Positions 24,798 to 32,711 of a stretch of DNA of 54,540 nucleotides are shown here, piece by piece. The translations under genes and the position numbers were made by a program. The notes beneath the pieces are model-generated. The model did no database searches. It saw nothing but the letters and a program-made list of their open reading frames with translations, and had not been told where the DNA came from. Each line of letters starts with the position of its first letter. The stretch's first letter is position 1. Origin of the DNA: Pedobacter sp. AK013 (GTDB taxonomy: Bacteria > Bacteroidota > Bacteroidia > Sphingobacteriales > Sphingobacteriaceae); contig NZ_JACHCQ010000039.1 of the NCBI RefSeq assembly GCF_014205835.1, positions 1-54,540 on the forward strand. Direction: 5' to 3'.

Positions 24798-26204
24798 ATG
24801 CAATACGATGTCGTTGTTATCGGTTCAGGGCCGGGCGGTTATGTAGGCGCAATCCGTTGTGCTCAGTTAGGTTTAAAAACTGCAGTTGTCGAAAAATATA
24901 AAACTTTTGGAGGTACTTGCTTAAACGTAGGTTGTATCCCATCTAAGGCTTTATTAGATTCTTCAGAGCATTTTCACAACGCAGCTCACACATTCACTAC
25001 TCACGGTATCAACTTGAAAGATTTAAAGGTTGATATGAAACAAATGATTGCCCGTAAAGACGATGTTGTTGCCCAAAATACTGCCGGTATCACTTATTTG
25101 TTCAAAAAAAATAAAATCGATTCTTTCGAGGGTGTTGGTTCCTTTGTTGATAAAAACACCATTCTGGTTACTAAAGCAGATGGCACTACAGAAACGTTAT
25201 CAGCTAAAAATGTAATCATTGCTACAGGTTCTAAACCAACAGCTTTGCCATTTTTACCAATCGATAAAAAACGCATTATTACCTCAACTGAGGCTTTAAA
25301 TATTAAAGAAGTACCAAAAACGATGGTCGTAATTGGTGGTGGTGTAATTGGTCTAGAGTTAGGCTCGGTATACGCCCGTTTGGGTACAAAAGTATCTGTT
25401 GTTGAGTTTTTACCATCTATCATCGGTACTATGGATGCTGGTTTGGGTAAAGAACTTCAACGGGTGTTAAAGAAAACCCTGGGCATGGAGTTTTACATGG
25501 GGCACAAAGTTACCGGTGCTACCACAAAAGGTAAAACCGTAACCGTTACAGCTGATACACCTAAAGGTGAATCCATTTCTTTAGAAGCCGATTATTGTAT
25601 TGTTGCTGTTGGTCGTACGGCTTATAGCGAAGGTTTAGGTTTAGATAAAATCGGTATCACTGTTGAAGAAAGAGGCAAAAAAATTCCGGTTAATGAGCAT
25701 TTAGAAACTTCTGTTAAAGGTGTTTATGCCATTGGCGATGTAATTACCGGTGCTATGTTGGCACACAAGGCAGAAGATGAAGGTACATACGTTGCCGAAA
25801 CCATTGCAGGTCAGAAACCACATATCAATTATAACTTAATCCCAGGTGTGGTTTATACTTGGCCAGAGGTTGCTTCTGTAGGTTTAACCGAAGAGCAATT
25901 AAAAGAAAAAGGTATTAAATATAAAGCAGGTTCATTCCCTTTCAAAGCCAGTGGACGCGCGAAAGCGAGTATGGATACCGATGGTTTCATTAAAGTTTTG
26001 GCCGATGCCGCAACCGATGAGGTTTTAGGCGTGCACATGATTGGCCCACGTGCTGCAGACATGATTGCTGAAGCCGTTATTGCAATGGAATTCCGTGCAT
26101 CTGCAGAAGATATTGCACGTACCTGCCATGCGCATCCAACTTATACTGAAGCATTAAAAGAAGCTGCACTTGCTGCAACTGATAACAGAGCAATACATAT
26201 TTAA
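24798..26204 (+). CDS. lpdA: Dihydrolipoyl dehydrogenase (E3)
   Basis: A 468-residue protein, standard E3 length. It has FAD-binding VVVIGSGPGGYVG at 5-17, the redox disulfide in GGTCLNVGCIPSK (C41, C46), the NAD-binding VVIGGGVIGLELG, the second FAD motif VYAIGDV, and the C-terminal dimer and active-site histidine region CHAHPTYTEALKEAA. E3 reoxidises dihydrolipoamide in the pyruvate and 2-oxoglutarate dehydrogenase complexes and in glycine cleavage. No E1 or E2 gene is adjacent, so it probably serves several complexes. It ends at a clear terminator. Confidence 0.97.
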   Translation: MQYDVVVIGSGPGGYVGAIRCAQLGLKTAVVEKYKTFGGTCLNVGCIPSKALLDSSEHFHNAAHTFTTHGINLKDLKVDMKQMIARKDDVVAQNTAGITYLFKKNKIDSFEGVGSFVDKNTILVTKADGTTETLSAKNVIIATGSKPTALPFLPIDKKRIITSTEALNIKEVPKTMVVIGGGVIGLELGSVYARLGTKVSVVEFLPSIIGTMDAGLGKELQRVLKKTLGMEFYMGHKVTGATTKGKTVTVTADTPKGESISLEADYCIVAVGRTAYSEGLGLDKIGITVEERGKKIPVNEHLETSVKGVYAIGDVITGAMLAHKAEDEGTYVAETIAGQKPHINYNLIPGVVYTWPEVASVGLTEEQLKEKGIKYKAGSFPFKASGRAKASMDTDGFIKVLADAATDEVLGVHMIGPRAADMIAEAVIAMEFRASAEDIARTCHAHPTYTEALKEAALAATDNRAIHI

Positions 26205-26231
26205 AAATAGTTTTTAATCACGAGGCGTCAT

Positions 26232-26248
26232 ACTGAACTTGTTTCAGT
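26232..26248. repeat. Small REP-like hairpin
   Basis: ACTGAACTTGTTTCAGT is a short imperfect palindrome preceded by GGCGTCAT. It is the reverse-orientation relative of 3670-3688. Confidence 0.4.
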
Positions 26249-26268
26249 CTCTGTTTAATGAATGATAG

Positions 26269-26297
26269 AAAAATCCCGGTATTATATCGGGATTTTT
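26269..26297 (+). terminator. Intrinsic terminator of lpdA
   Basis: A 10-bp stem AAAAATCCCG with CGGGATTTTT, a 9-nt loop and a continuing T-run. Confidence 0.85.
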
Positions 26298-26502
26298 TGT
26301 TTTAGTTATTTTTTCATCGTGTTGGAAGATATGGTAAATGTTTTGGTTTTAAAATCTTTTGGGCATGCCCCAAGCTGCGCAAAACCCAGCGCAAATAAGA
26401 GGTTGTTTACTTTTCGCTTTGGTCTTTCCGCTTTAATCGTTCTTCATAATTCCTTAATAAAATGATAACATCGGGCGACTGAAAAACAGCGTTTTAGCTA
26501 TT

Positions 26503-26510
26503 TATTTTTG
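26503..26510 (+). promoter_or_regulatory. Possible -7 box of the choice-of-anchor I gene
   Basis: TATTTTTG fits TAnnTTTG, 19 bp before the ATG at 26530. No clear -33 element. The overlapping TTTTAGCTATTTATTT contains a half of the TAGCTA palindrome seen near the two-component genes. Confidence 0.4.
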
Positions 26511-26529
26511 CGGTTCAGATATTAAAACC

Positions 26530-28077
26530 ATGAACTGTAAAAAACTATTTGGTGCAATTCTTATTGCGTCGTTGGCAATTGTTGCCTGTAAAAAAGATTC
26601 AACTGATGATCCGATTGTAGATCCTCCAATCGAAGCCATTGTTCCTGAAAAAATCGACAGCTTTAAAGAAACCGCCTCTATTGATTTAGGTGGAGAATTT
26701 GCTTCGGAGATTTCTGCATACGATCCCTTAACCAAACAATTATTTGTAGTGAGCAACGATGGAGGAACCAAGGTTGATGTTGTAGATATGAGTAAGTACC
26801 CAACAGTTACCAAGTTAAAAACCTTATTGTATCCCAATAATGCAGGCATTAACAGCGTGGCTGTGAGCAATGGTTTATTGGCAATAGCCCTGGATGGCTC
26901 AGATAAACAAGGGAATGGCGATGTTATAGTATTAAAAACATCAACACTAGAAGAAGTGAAAAAAATTACTGTAGGTGCCATGCCCGATATGGTAACTTTT
27001 AGTCCCGATGGAAATTACATTTTATCTGCCAACGAAGGTGAGCCAAACCTGGCATATACGGTTGATCCTAAAGGCACCATTTCTATCATTAATATCAAAG
27101 ATAACTATTCGGTAAAAACCCTTGATTTCTCGGCTTTCGAATCACAAAAAGCTACATTACTGGCGGGTGGTTTCAGGATTTATGGTTACAATGCCAGTTT
27201 TACCCAGGATATCGAACCGGAATACATTGCGGTAAGCAGCGATTCAAAAAAGGCTTATGTTACCTTACAGGAAAACAACGGTGTTGCTGAAGTTGATATC
27301 TTGTCAGGAACCATTACGAAGATTATTCCACTAGGCACAAGGGATATAAGCCTGGCTGAAAATGCTTTCGATGTTAGCGATAAAGACAGTAAAAAAGTAT
27401 TGGGTACATGGCCAATCAAGGCTTATTACCTGCCAGATGCAATCTCTTATTTTACTGCCAATGGTACGGCTTATCTGGCACTGGCAAATGAAGGCGATAC
27501 CCGCCAGGACTATACACCAAAAGAAGCGAAAGAAGAAGTACGCGTAAAAGATCTTGTTTTAGATCCGGCTAAGTTTCCTAATGCTGCAACCCTGCAGTTA
27601 GATGCAAATTTGGGAAGGCTTACGGTAACCAATACAGCTGGTTTTACTATGGTTGGTACAAACAAAGTATATCAGGAATTATTTTCAACAGGAGGAAGAT
27701 GTGTGAGTATTCTTAATGCAAATACGGGAGCTTTGGTAGCCAACATCGGTAAAGATCTTGAGCAACACATAATAGACGCTGGTAAATATGATGATGATCG
27801 CTCGGATAATAAAGGCGTAGAAGTAGAAAGCGTAACTGTTGCACAGGTAAACGGGCAAACCCTGGCTTTTATTGGTATGGAACGTGCTGATGCAATTGCC
27901 ATTTATGATGTGACCAATCCGGCAGCACCAAAATTTGTTCAGTTATTCTCTACCGGCGATGCACCCGAGGGCTTGATGTTTGTTAAGCCAAAAGACAGTC
28001 CGAATGGAAGAAGTTTATTAATTGTATCAAACGAGGCAGATGGTACCGTTCGGTTCTATCAGCCCGATAAAATATAG
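26530..28077 (+). CDS. Choice-of-anchor I family lipoprotein (beta-propeller)
   Basis: A 515-residue protein. The lipoprotein signal is at 1-20 (LIASLAIVACKKD, lipidated Cys at about 20), followed by an Asp/Pro linker. The rest is a repeat-built propeller: blades carry DPLTKQLFVVSNDGGTKVDVVDM, MPDMVTFSPDGNYILSANEGEP, IEPEYIAVSSDSKKAYVTLQENN and GDAPEGLMFV. The NEGEP and EGDTRQDY acidic loops are typical of the choice-of-anchor I domain, which is related to alkaline-phosphatase-associated and phytase-like proteins. It probably sits in the outer membrane; the activity is not established. Confidence 0.85.
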   Translation: MNCKKLFGAILIASLAIVACKKDSTDDPIVDPPIEAIVPEKIDSFKETASIDLGGEFASEISAYDPLTKQLFVVSNDGGTKVDVVDMSKYPTVTKLKTLLYPNNAGINSVAVSNGLLAIALDGSDKQGNGDVIVLKTSTLEEVKKITVGAMPDMVTFSPDGNYILSANEGEPNLAYTVDPKGTISIINIKDNYSVKTLDFSAFESQKATLLAGGFRIYGYNASFTQDIEPEYIAVSSDSKKAYVTLQENNGVAEVDILSGTITKIIPLGTRDISLAENAFDVSDKDSKKVLGTWPIKAYYLPDAISYFTANGTAYLALANEGDTRQDYTPKEAKEEVRVKDLVLDPAKFPNAATLQLDANLGRLTVTNTAGFTMVGTNKVYQELFSTGGRCVSILNANTGALVANIGKDLEQHIIDAGKYDDDRSDNKGVEVESVTVAQVNGQTLAFIGMERADAIAIYDVTNPAAPKFVQLFSTGDAPEGLMFVKPKDSPNGRSLLIVSNEADGTVRFYQPDKI

Positions 28078-28109
28078 ACGCTATCCCCTTATTAATTATT
28101 ATGTTTTAG

Positions 28110-28134
28110 CCCCGATGTAAAATCGGGGTTTTTG
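28110..28134 (+). terminator. Intrinsic terminator of the choice-of-anchor I gene
   Basis: CCCCGAT and ATCGGGG around a 5-nt loop, followed by a T-rich tract (TTTTTGTTTT). Confidence 0.85.
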
Positions 28135-28139
28135 TTTTT

Positions 28140-28186
28140 AGAGTCGTCAACTTAACAGCGAAAGGCGTATTAAAGTTGACAACTCT
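28140..28186 (+). repeat. 47-bp inverted-repeat element, copy 2
   Basis: AGAGTCGTCAACTT and AAGTTGACAACTCT with one mismatch. It has the same overall length as copy 1 at 17063-17109, and the TATTAAAGTTGACAACTCT part is identical. The central bases differ. Confidence 0.75.
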
Positions 28187-28251
28187 TCGCATATATAATT
28201 CATTTCTATAAACGAAGAATAAAAACTAAGTCCTATATTGCAAACAATATA

Positions 28252-28415
28252 AAACTTTAGGGGTGCCTTCAAATCAGTTGGCTGAGAATATACCCTTTTT
28301 GAGGTTAAAGCTAGAACGTAAAAAGGTAGAGGGTAATTCCTTCAGCCTTAAATTCCTCCAGCCATCAACCTCAAATGAACCTGATCCGGATCATGCCGGC
28401 GTAGGAAATTAGTTT
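28252..28415 (+). promoter_or_regulatory. TPP riboswitch (THI element)
   Basis: The conserved blocks are in order: GGGGTGCC at about 28260, CTGAGA at 28282, ACCC after it, and CTGATCCGGATCATGCCGGC with GTAGGAA at 28381-28407. P1 can close AAACT (28252) with AGTTT (28411). These bind thiamine pyrophosphate and lower expression of downstream genes when TPP is abundant. The variable P3-side insert, about 28293-28376, is long and closed by GAGGTT/AACCTC. The ORF starts 64 bases downstream. I see no classic terminator between, so translational control is likely. Confidence 0.93.
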
Positions 28416-28478
28416 GTCTGCGAAAAAAATGCGTAAAATGCATGCTGCATTTGAAGACTCCTGAAGTTGTAGAACAAA

Positions 28479-29312
28479 ATGAAGTCTTTAGCAATGAATT
28501 ATATTAATGTATTAACAATAGCCGGCTCAGATAGTGGCGGTGGTGCAGGCATTCAGGCCGATTTAAAAACCTTTTCTGCCTTGGGCTGTTTTGGTACATC
28601 GGTAATCACAGCGGTAACAGCACAGAATACATTGGGAGTGCGCTCAGTGCATGGTATTCCCGCCGAAATAATCAAAGATCAGTTACAAGCGGTACTGGAT
28701 GATATAGCGCCAGTAGCCATTAAAATCGGAATGCTTAACCAGGCAAAAGTAGTTGGTATCATTGAAACAGAACTTAAGAATTACTCACCGGAAGTACCTG
28801 TTATTTTAGATCCCGTTATGATAGCTACCAGTGGCCATAAATTAATAGCGCCTGATACTGTTGAGCAATTAATTAACAAATTGTTTCCATTAGTAAGCCT
28901 GGTTACTCCGAATATTGATGAAGCTGTTATCCTTGCCGAACAACCCATTCATCACCTCGATGATATGATTGCTGCGGGTAAGAAAATTATAAAAAAAGGG
29001 GCAAAGGCTGTTTTAATAAAAGGAGGACATTTAATAGGGCCAAAGATTTACGATGTTTTTATTTTTGGAAACGATGCCCCTGTTATATTAGAAAGTGCTT
29101 TTATTGCTTCTAAAAATCTACATGGAACAGGTTGCACACTTTCATCAGCTATTGCCGCCGAAATGGCTAAAGGCAAGACGCTGCTGGCCGCAATTAAAGA
29201 GGCTAAAAACTACATTAGCCAGGCCTTACAAGCTGGTAGCGAAGTAAAAACAGGCGAAGGCAATGGACCACTAAACCACTTTTTCGAACCTTTAAAATTA
29301 ATTATCAAATGA
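28479..29312 (+). CDS. thiD: Hydroxymethylpyrimidine / phosphomethylpyrimidine kinase
   Basis: A 277-residue protein (ATG 28494 is an alternative start). It phosphorylates HMP to HMP-P and HMP-PP in thiamine synthesis and salvage. The ribokinase-fold markers are TIAGSDSGGGAGIQADLKTF near the N-terminus, PVMIATSGHKL, TPNIDEAV and the anion-hole/catalytic NLHGTGCTLSSA. It lies directly under the TPP riboswitch. Its stop codon overlaps the start of tenA by 4 bp (ATGA), so the two are translationally coupled. Confidence 0.95.
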   Translation: MKSLAMNYINVLTIAGSDSGGGAGIQADLKTFSALGCFGTSVITAVTAQNTLGVRSVHGIPAEIIKDQLQAVLDDIAPVAIKIGMLNQAKVVGIIETELKNYSPEVPVILDPVMIATSGHKLIAPDTVEQLINKLFPLVSLVTPNIDEAVILAEQPIHHLDDMIAAGKKIIKKGAKAVLIKGGHLIGPKIYDVFIFGNDAPVILESAFIASKNLHGTGCTLSSAIAAEMAKGKTLLAAIKEAKNYISQALQAGSEVKTGEGNGPLNHFFEPLKLIIK

Positions 29313-29962
29313 AGTGGAGCACGGAAGCCTGGGAACGGGTTAAACCTATTTATAACAAAATTTTAATCATGCCTTTTAATACGGAGCTAAGCAATGGCAC
29401 CTTACCAAAAGAAAAATTTATCTTCTATTTAGCGCAGGATGCCTATTACCTTTTAGAATTTGGGCGGACGCTAAGCACCATTAGTGGCCGTATGCAAGAT
29501 GCAGATTTGGTGATGGCTTTTGCCGGATTTTCTACAGGTGCCATTTTTGCCGAGCGTAGTTTGCACGAAAGTTACTTTGTAGAATTTGGTTTACCCAACA
29601 AAGTGCAGCCCACTCCATCTACACTTTTGTATACCAATTATATTCTTAGTCAGGCTGTGTACGCCAATGTAGAAATAGCAGTAGCAGCTGTTTTGCCATG
29701 CTTTTGGATCTATAAGGCAGTGGGCGATCATATTTTTGAACAGCAAAATGCCAACCAGAATCCTTACAAAAGATGGATCGATATGTATGCAGGAATCGAA
29801 TTTGCTGCTGCAGTAGAAAAAGCAATTGATATTACAAATCAACTGGCAACGCAGGCTAATGCAGCAACCCGGCAAAAAATGCTGGATGTTTTTGAAATGG
29901 CAACCCGTTTAGAATGGATGTTCTGGGATAGCGCTTATGAATTGGAAAAATGGAAAATCTAA
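29309..29962 (+). CDS. tenA: TenA family aminopyrimidine aminohydrolase / thiaminase II
   Basis: A 217-residue, all-helical protein. It has the TenA start pattern (W...IYNKILIMPFNTELSNGTLPKEKFIFYLAQDAYYL), a catalytic Cys in AVLPCFWIYK and a C-terminal EWMFWDSAYELEKW with the conserved Glu and Trp. TenA hydrolyses aminopyrimidine breakdown products of thiamine to HMP, which ThiD then phosphorylates, so the two genes form a salvage pair. Control is through the upstream riboswitch. Confidence 0.93.
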   Translation: MKWSTEAWERVKPIYNKILIMPFNTELSNGTLPKEKFIFYLAQDAYYLLEFGRTLSTISGRMQDADLVMAFAGFSTGAIFAERSLHESYFVEFGLPNKVQPTPSTLLYTNYILSQAVYANVEIAVAAVLPCFWIYKAVGDHIFEQQNANQNPYKRWIDMYAGIEFAAAVEKAIDITNQLATQANAATRQKMLDVFEMATRLEWMFWDSAYELEKWKI

Positions 29963-30067
29963 TATTTTAACCGGATGTGTAGCATTTTTTTTATAAAATG
30001 TTAAAAATTTGTCGGTATTTCCAATAGATTTAAAGAACTTTGTAGTTCTATAATTTAAAACATCACT

Positions 30068-31273
30068 TTGGAAGAAAGCACGCAAGAACAGGAAATTTTA
30101 AGTAAACAAGAAGATAAACCTGTATTAGCACAAAGCTCTCCAAAACAAGTACGTTTAGCCATATCTGCCTTTTACTTTATGCAAGGGGTCTGTTTTGCAA
30201 GTTGGGCCAGTAGAATTCCAACTTTTAAAGCTTCAATGGGCTTAAATGATGCAGAATTAGGTTCTATACTTTTTGCATTACCTGCAGGACAGATTATAAC
30301 AATGTTTTTTTCTGCAAAACTAACGACACATTTTGGTAGTAAGAAAATGTTAAGGGCAACTGCGCCGCTTTATGCAATTGCGTTAACTTTTTTAGCGTTA
30401 GCCACTGCAGGCTGGCAATTAGCCGCTTTTTTGGTTTTATTTGGCATTACAGGTAATCTTTGTAACATTGCCTTAAATACACAGGGGGTTGCTGGCGAAA
30501 ACTATTATGGCAAACCCATTATGAGTTCTTTTCACGGAGCCTGGAGTATCGGAAATTTAACAGGTGCATTAATTGCGCTTGGTTTGGTTAACTTAAAATT
30601 GGGCATGTATGCTCATTTTTGGATTATTGCCCTAATATCTTTAACCAATGTTGCACTTAACTGGAAAAAGTTGCTAAACTATAATAAACCAGATACCGTG
30701 CTCGAGAAAACGAAGTTTTTTACTATGCCACAAGGTATTTTGGTGCTGTTGGGCGTTATCGCATTTTGTAGTATGGCCACCGAGGGCACCATGTTCGATT
30801 GGAGTGCCATTTATTTCGAGGATGTTGTAAAATTGCCTCACAATAAAGCAATTATTGGTTATGCCTCCTTTATGTTTATGATGGCAAGCGGAAGATTTTT
30901 AGGGGTTTTCCTGATCGGTAAATTCGGGCGGAAAAATCTTTTGCAAATTAGTGGTGCCATTATATCGATAGGTATGGCGCTTGCCGTAATATTCCCGGAT
31001 ATTATTATCGCCATTTTTGGCTTTATGCTTATTGGTCTCGGCGTTTCGAGTATTGTACCAATGGTATATAGCATTGCTGGTAACAATAAAAAAGTGCCTG
31101 CGGGTAAAGCCATAACCATGGTTTCGAGTATAGGTTATTTTGCCTTTTTGTTTGGCCCTCCATTAATCGGTTATGTTTCACAGCTATCCAGTCTTCGCTA
31201 TTCTTTCGGTATCATTTCAGTTTTTGGCCTGCTGATTACTTTTTTGGTCACGAAAATAAAGGCTATAAATTAG
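30068..31273 (+). CDS. MFS transporter (YbjJ/FucP-like, TTG start)
   Basis: A 401-residue protein. The start is TTG at 30068; the first 26 residues are hydrophilic and precede the first TM, and no ATG start fits before the first TM. About 12 TM segments follow, in two halves. The first half carries the FHGAWSIGNLTGALIA segment common in the YbjJ-like group. It lies 105 bp after tenA with its own AT-rich leader, so operon membership is uncertain. The substrate is unknown; thiamine-related uptake is only a possibility raised by the neighbourhood. Confidence 0.85.
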   Translation: MEESTQEQEILSKQEDKPVLAQSSPKQVRLAISAFYFMQGVCFASWASRIPTFKASMGLNDAELGSILFALPAGQIITMFFSAKLTTHFGSKKMLRATAPLYAIALTFLALATAGWQLAAFLVLFGITGNLCNIALNTQGVAGENYYGKPIMSSFHGAWSIGNLTGALIALGLVNLKLGMYAHFWIIALISLTNVALNWKKLLNYNKPDTVLEKTKFFTMPQGILVLLGVIAFCSMATEGTMFDWSAIYFEDVVKLPHNKAIIGYASFMFMMASGRFLGVFLIGKFGRKNLLQISGAIISIGMALAVIFPDIIIAIFGFMLIGLGVSSIVPMVYSIAGNNKKVPAGKAITMVSSIGYFAFLFGPPLIGYVSQLSSLRYSFGIISVFGLLITFLVTKIKAIN

Positions 31274-31640
31274 ATGTAAAGCCTGCAGTGCAGGGAGGAC
31301 TTGAAATGAAAAGCGGGCAGGAGATTTCCAAGAACTATAGGCCAATTATTTCCTAGTTTTAAAACCCAATTTTCATTTGGAGCGCAATACCTGTAGAAAA
31401 CACAAAGCTTCTTCCCGTTTTTCGCTTATACGCTTCGCTGCCTCGTACCTCGTTGCTGCAGGGTAACGCTTCAACCGGGGCTAGGTGGCTACGGCAGTAT
31501 TCCATTTGTGGGGTTGCAGGGCACTCAAACTCTTGTTTCTAAACCCGTATTGCAATGTAAAGCCTGCAGTGCAGCGAGGACTAGAAATGAAAAGCGGGGC
31601 AGGAGACTTTCAAGAACTACAGGCCAATTATTTCCGAATT
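31274..31640 (-). repeat. Dispersed copies of the 281-bp repeat, minus orientation
   Basis: Two partial copies about 282 bp apart: GTAAAGCCTGCAGTGCAG occurs at about 31277 and again at about 31559. Read on the minus strand they match the tandem unit at 47211-47772, including CTCGCTGCACTGCAGGC, CCCGTTTTTCGCTTATACGC (given here on +) and the GGGGTTGCAGG segment. They are more diverged than the copies at 47 kb. No protein is called here. Confidence 0.75.
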
Positions 31641-31701
31641 ATCAAACAGTAATATCTTTAGAACGCCACGCCAAAGAGATTATAAAAAAATGCTTAATTC
31701 G

Positions 31702-32505
31702 CTATTCTTTCTTCACCAATCCGTGTTCTTTTAGGGCTGCAACCGCGAGCTCGATCAACCTTAAATTTTCTTGAAGATGTCCGTGTTGCACTTCTACATT
31801 GATATAAGGAATATTATTTTGCAGGGCATAAACCGAAAGGGAGCCATCATTGGAGACAAATTTAGATTGAAGAATTACATTCACATTTGCCTTTTTTAAA
31901 CTACTGAATAATCTCGGCTCGGTTACGTAAATAAGATCGTCTCCGTCCATTTGGAAGTTGATGTAAACCGAATCGGCGGTGCTGGCTAAATCGTAACCTG
32001 GTAAATAAGATGAAATACCAAAGCCACCATCGGCATTGTTATGGAGAGTTAAAAAATAACCTGTAGCTTTTGGGTCGTAAAAATCAACAATTTGCTTTCC
32101 AGCGTTTAAAATGGCTTTTTCAACTTCGTTAGTGCTGAACCGGTTTTTTTTTAACCTTGTATTTACACCTACTTCGGTATAAATGGCATTTGGGTCTATA
32201 CGATATTGATCATCCATATAGGTGAAATTATAATCCCTCACCGCTCCATATTGACTGTCGATCAGTTCGCCGCCGTTCCAGCGGATATAATCAAAACCAG
32301 CCTTTACGCCAGTGTCTTCATTATCGTGCACCACTAAAAACTTTACGCCATTGGGCTTATAGCTGTATTTTACCAAGGTGATATCCAGATTACAGAGTTT
32401 AACGAAACTCGAGTCGGTACGCATTGCCGCAAAAACAGGTGGATGTTGGGCTTTTACAAGGAGTGTAGAACAGATTAGGAACAGGCTAAGAATGATTTTG
32501 AACAT
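31702..32505 (-). CDS. Secreted protein, possible zinc amidohydrolase-like
   Basis: A 267-residue protein from the ATG at 32505, which gives a signal peptide at about 1-19 (MFKIILSLFLICSTLLVKA); the frame opens 30 bp farther upstream. The conserved-looking residues are HDNED near 60, LTLHNNADGG near the middle and YINVEVQHGH near the end. The order H-x-x-E, H, E resembles the metal site of N-acetylmuramoyl-L-alanine amidases, but the fold is not clearly recognisable, so this is only a suggestion. Another view is simply a conserved secreted protein of unknown function. It is monocistronic. Confidence 0.65.
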   Translation of the reverse strand: MFKIILSLFLICSTLLVKAQHPPVFAAMRTDSSFVKLCNLDITLVKYSYKPNGVKFLVVHDNEDTGVKAGFDYIRWNGGELIDSQYGAVRDYNFTYMDDQYRIDPNAIYTEVGVNTRLKKNRFSTNEVEKAILNAGKQIVDFYDPKATGYFLTLHNNADGGFGISSYLPGYDLASTADSVYINFQMDGDDLIYVTEPRLFSSLKKANVNVILQSKFVSNDGSLSVYALQNNIPYINVEVQHGHLQENLRLIELAVAALKEHGLVKKE

Positions 32506-32657
32506 AATGCCTAATATACAATGTTGTGCCATCATTTGTTTGGAGACAATATTGTATAATTATCTGCGCAGTGAATAGCGATGCCCCTTTTCTGGGAAAT
32601 GATACAGAATAGTTCATGGGAAAGCGAGCCACGCCAGCGTTACGTTTGAAATTCCAC

Positions 32658-32685
32658 AAAAAAGCCCCGATTTGGGGTCGGGGCT
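32658..32685 (-). terminator. Terminator of the RND efflux operon
   Basis: AGCCCCGA (32663) and TCGGGGCT around a 7-nt loop. On the minus strand it is followed by a T-run. It lies 26 bp past the RND pump stop. Confidence 0.85.
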
Positions 32686-32711
32686 AAATTGATTGTTAAT
32701 CTGGATGTTGA

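Noticed and set aside
26262..26465. 67-codon + frame after lpdA
   Set aside because: It starts at the lpdA terminator and has no recognisable features.
31508..31774. 88-codon + strand frame
   Set aside because: It lies in the dispersed repeat and runs into the 3' end of the secreted-protein gene on the other strand. No domain.
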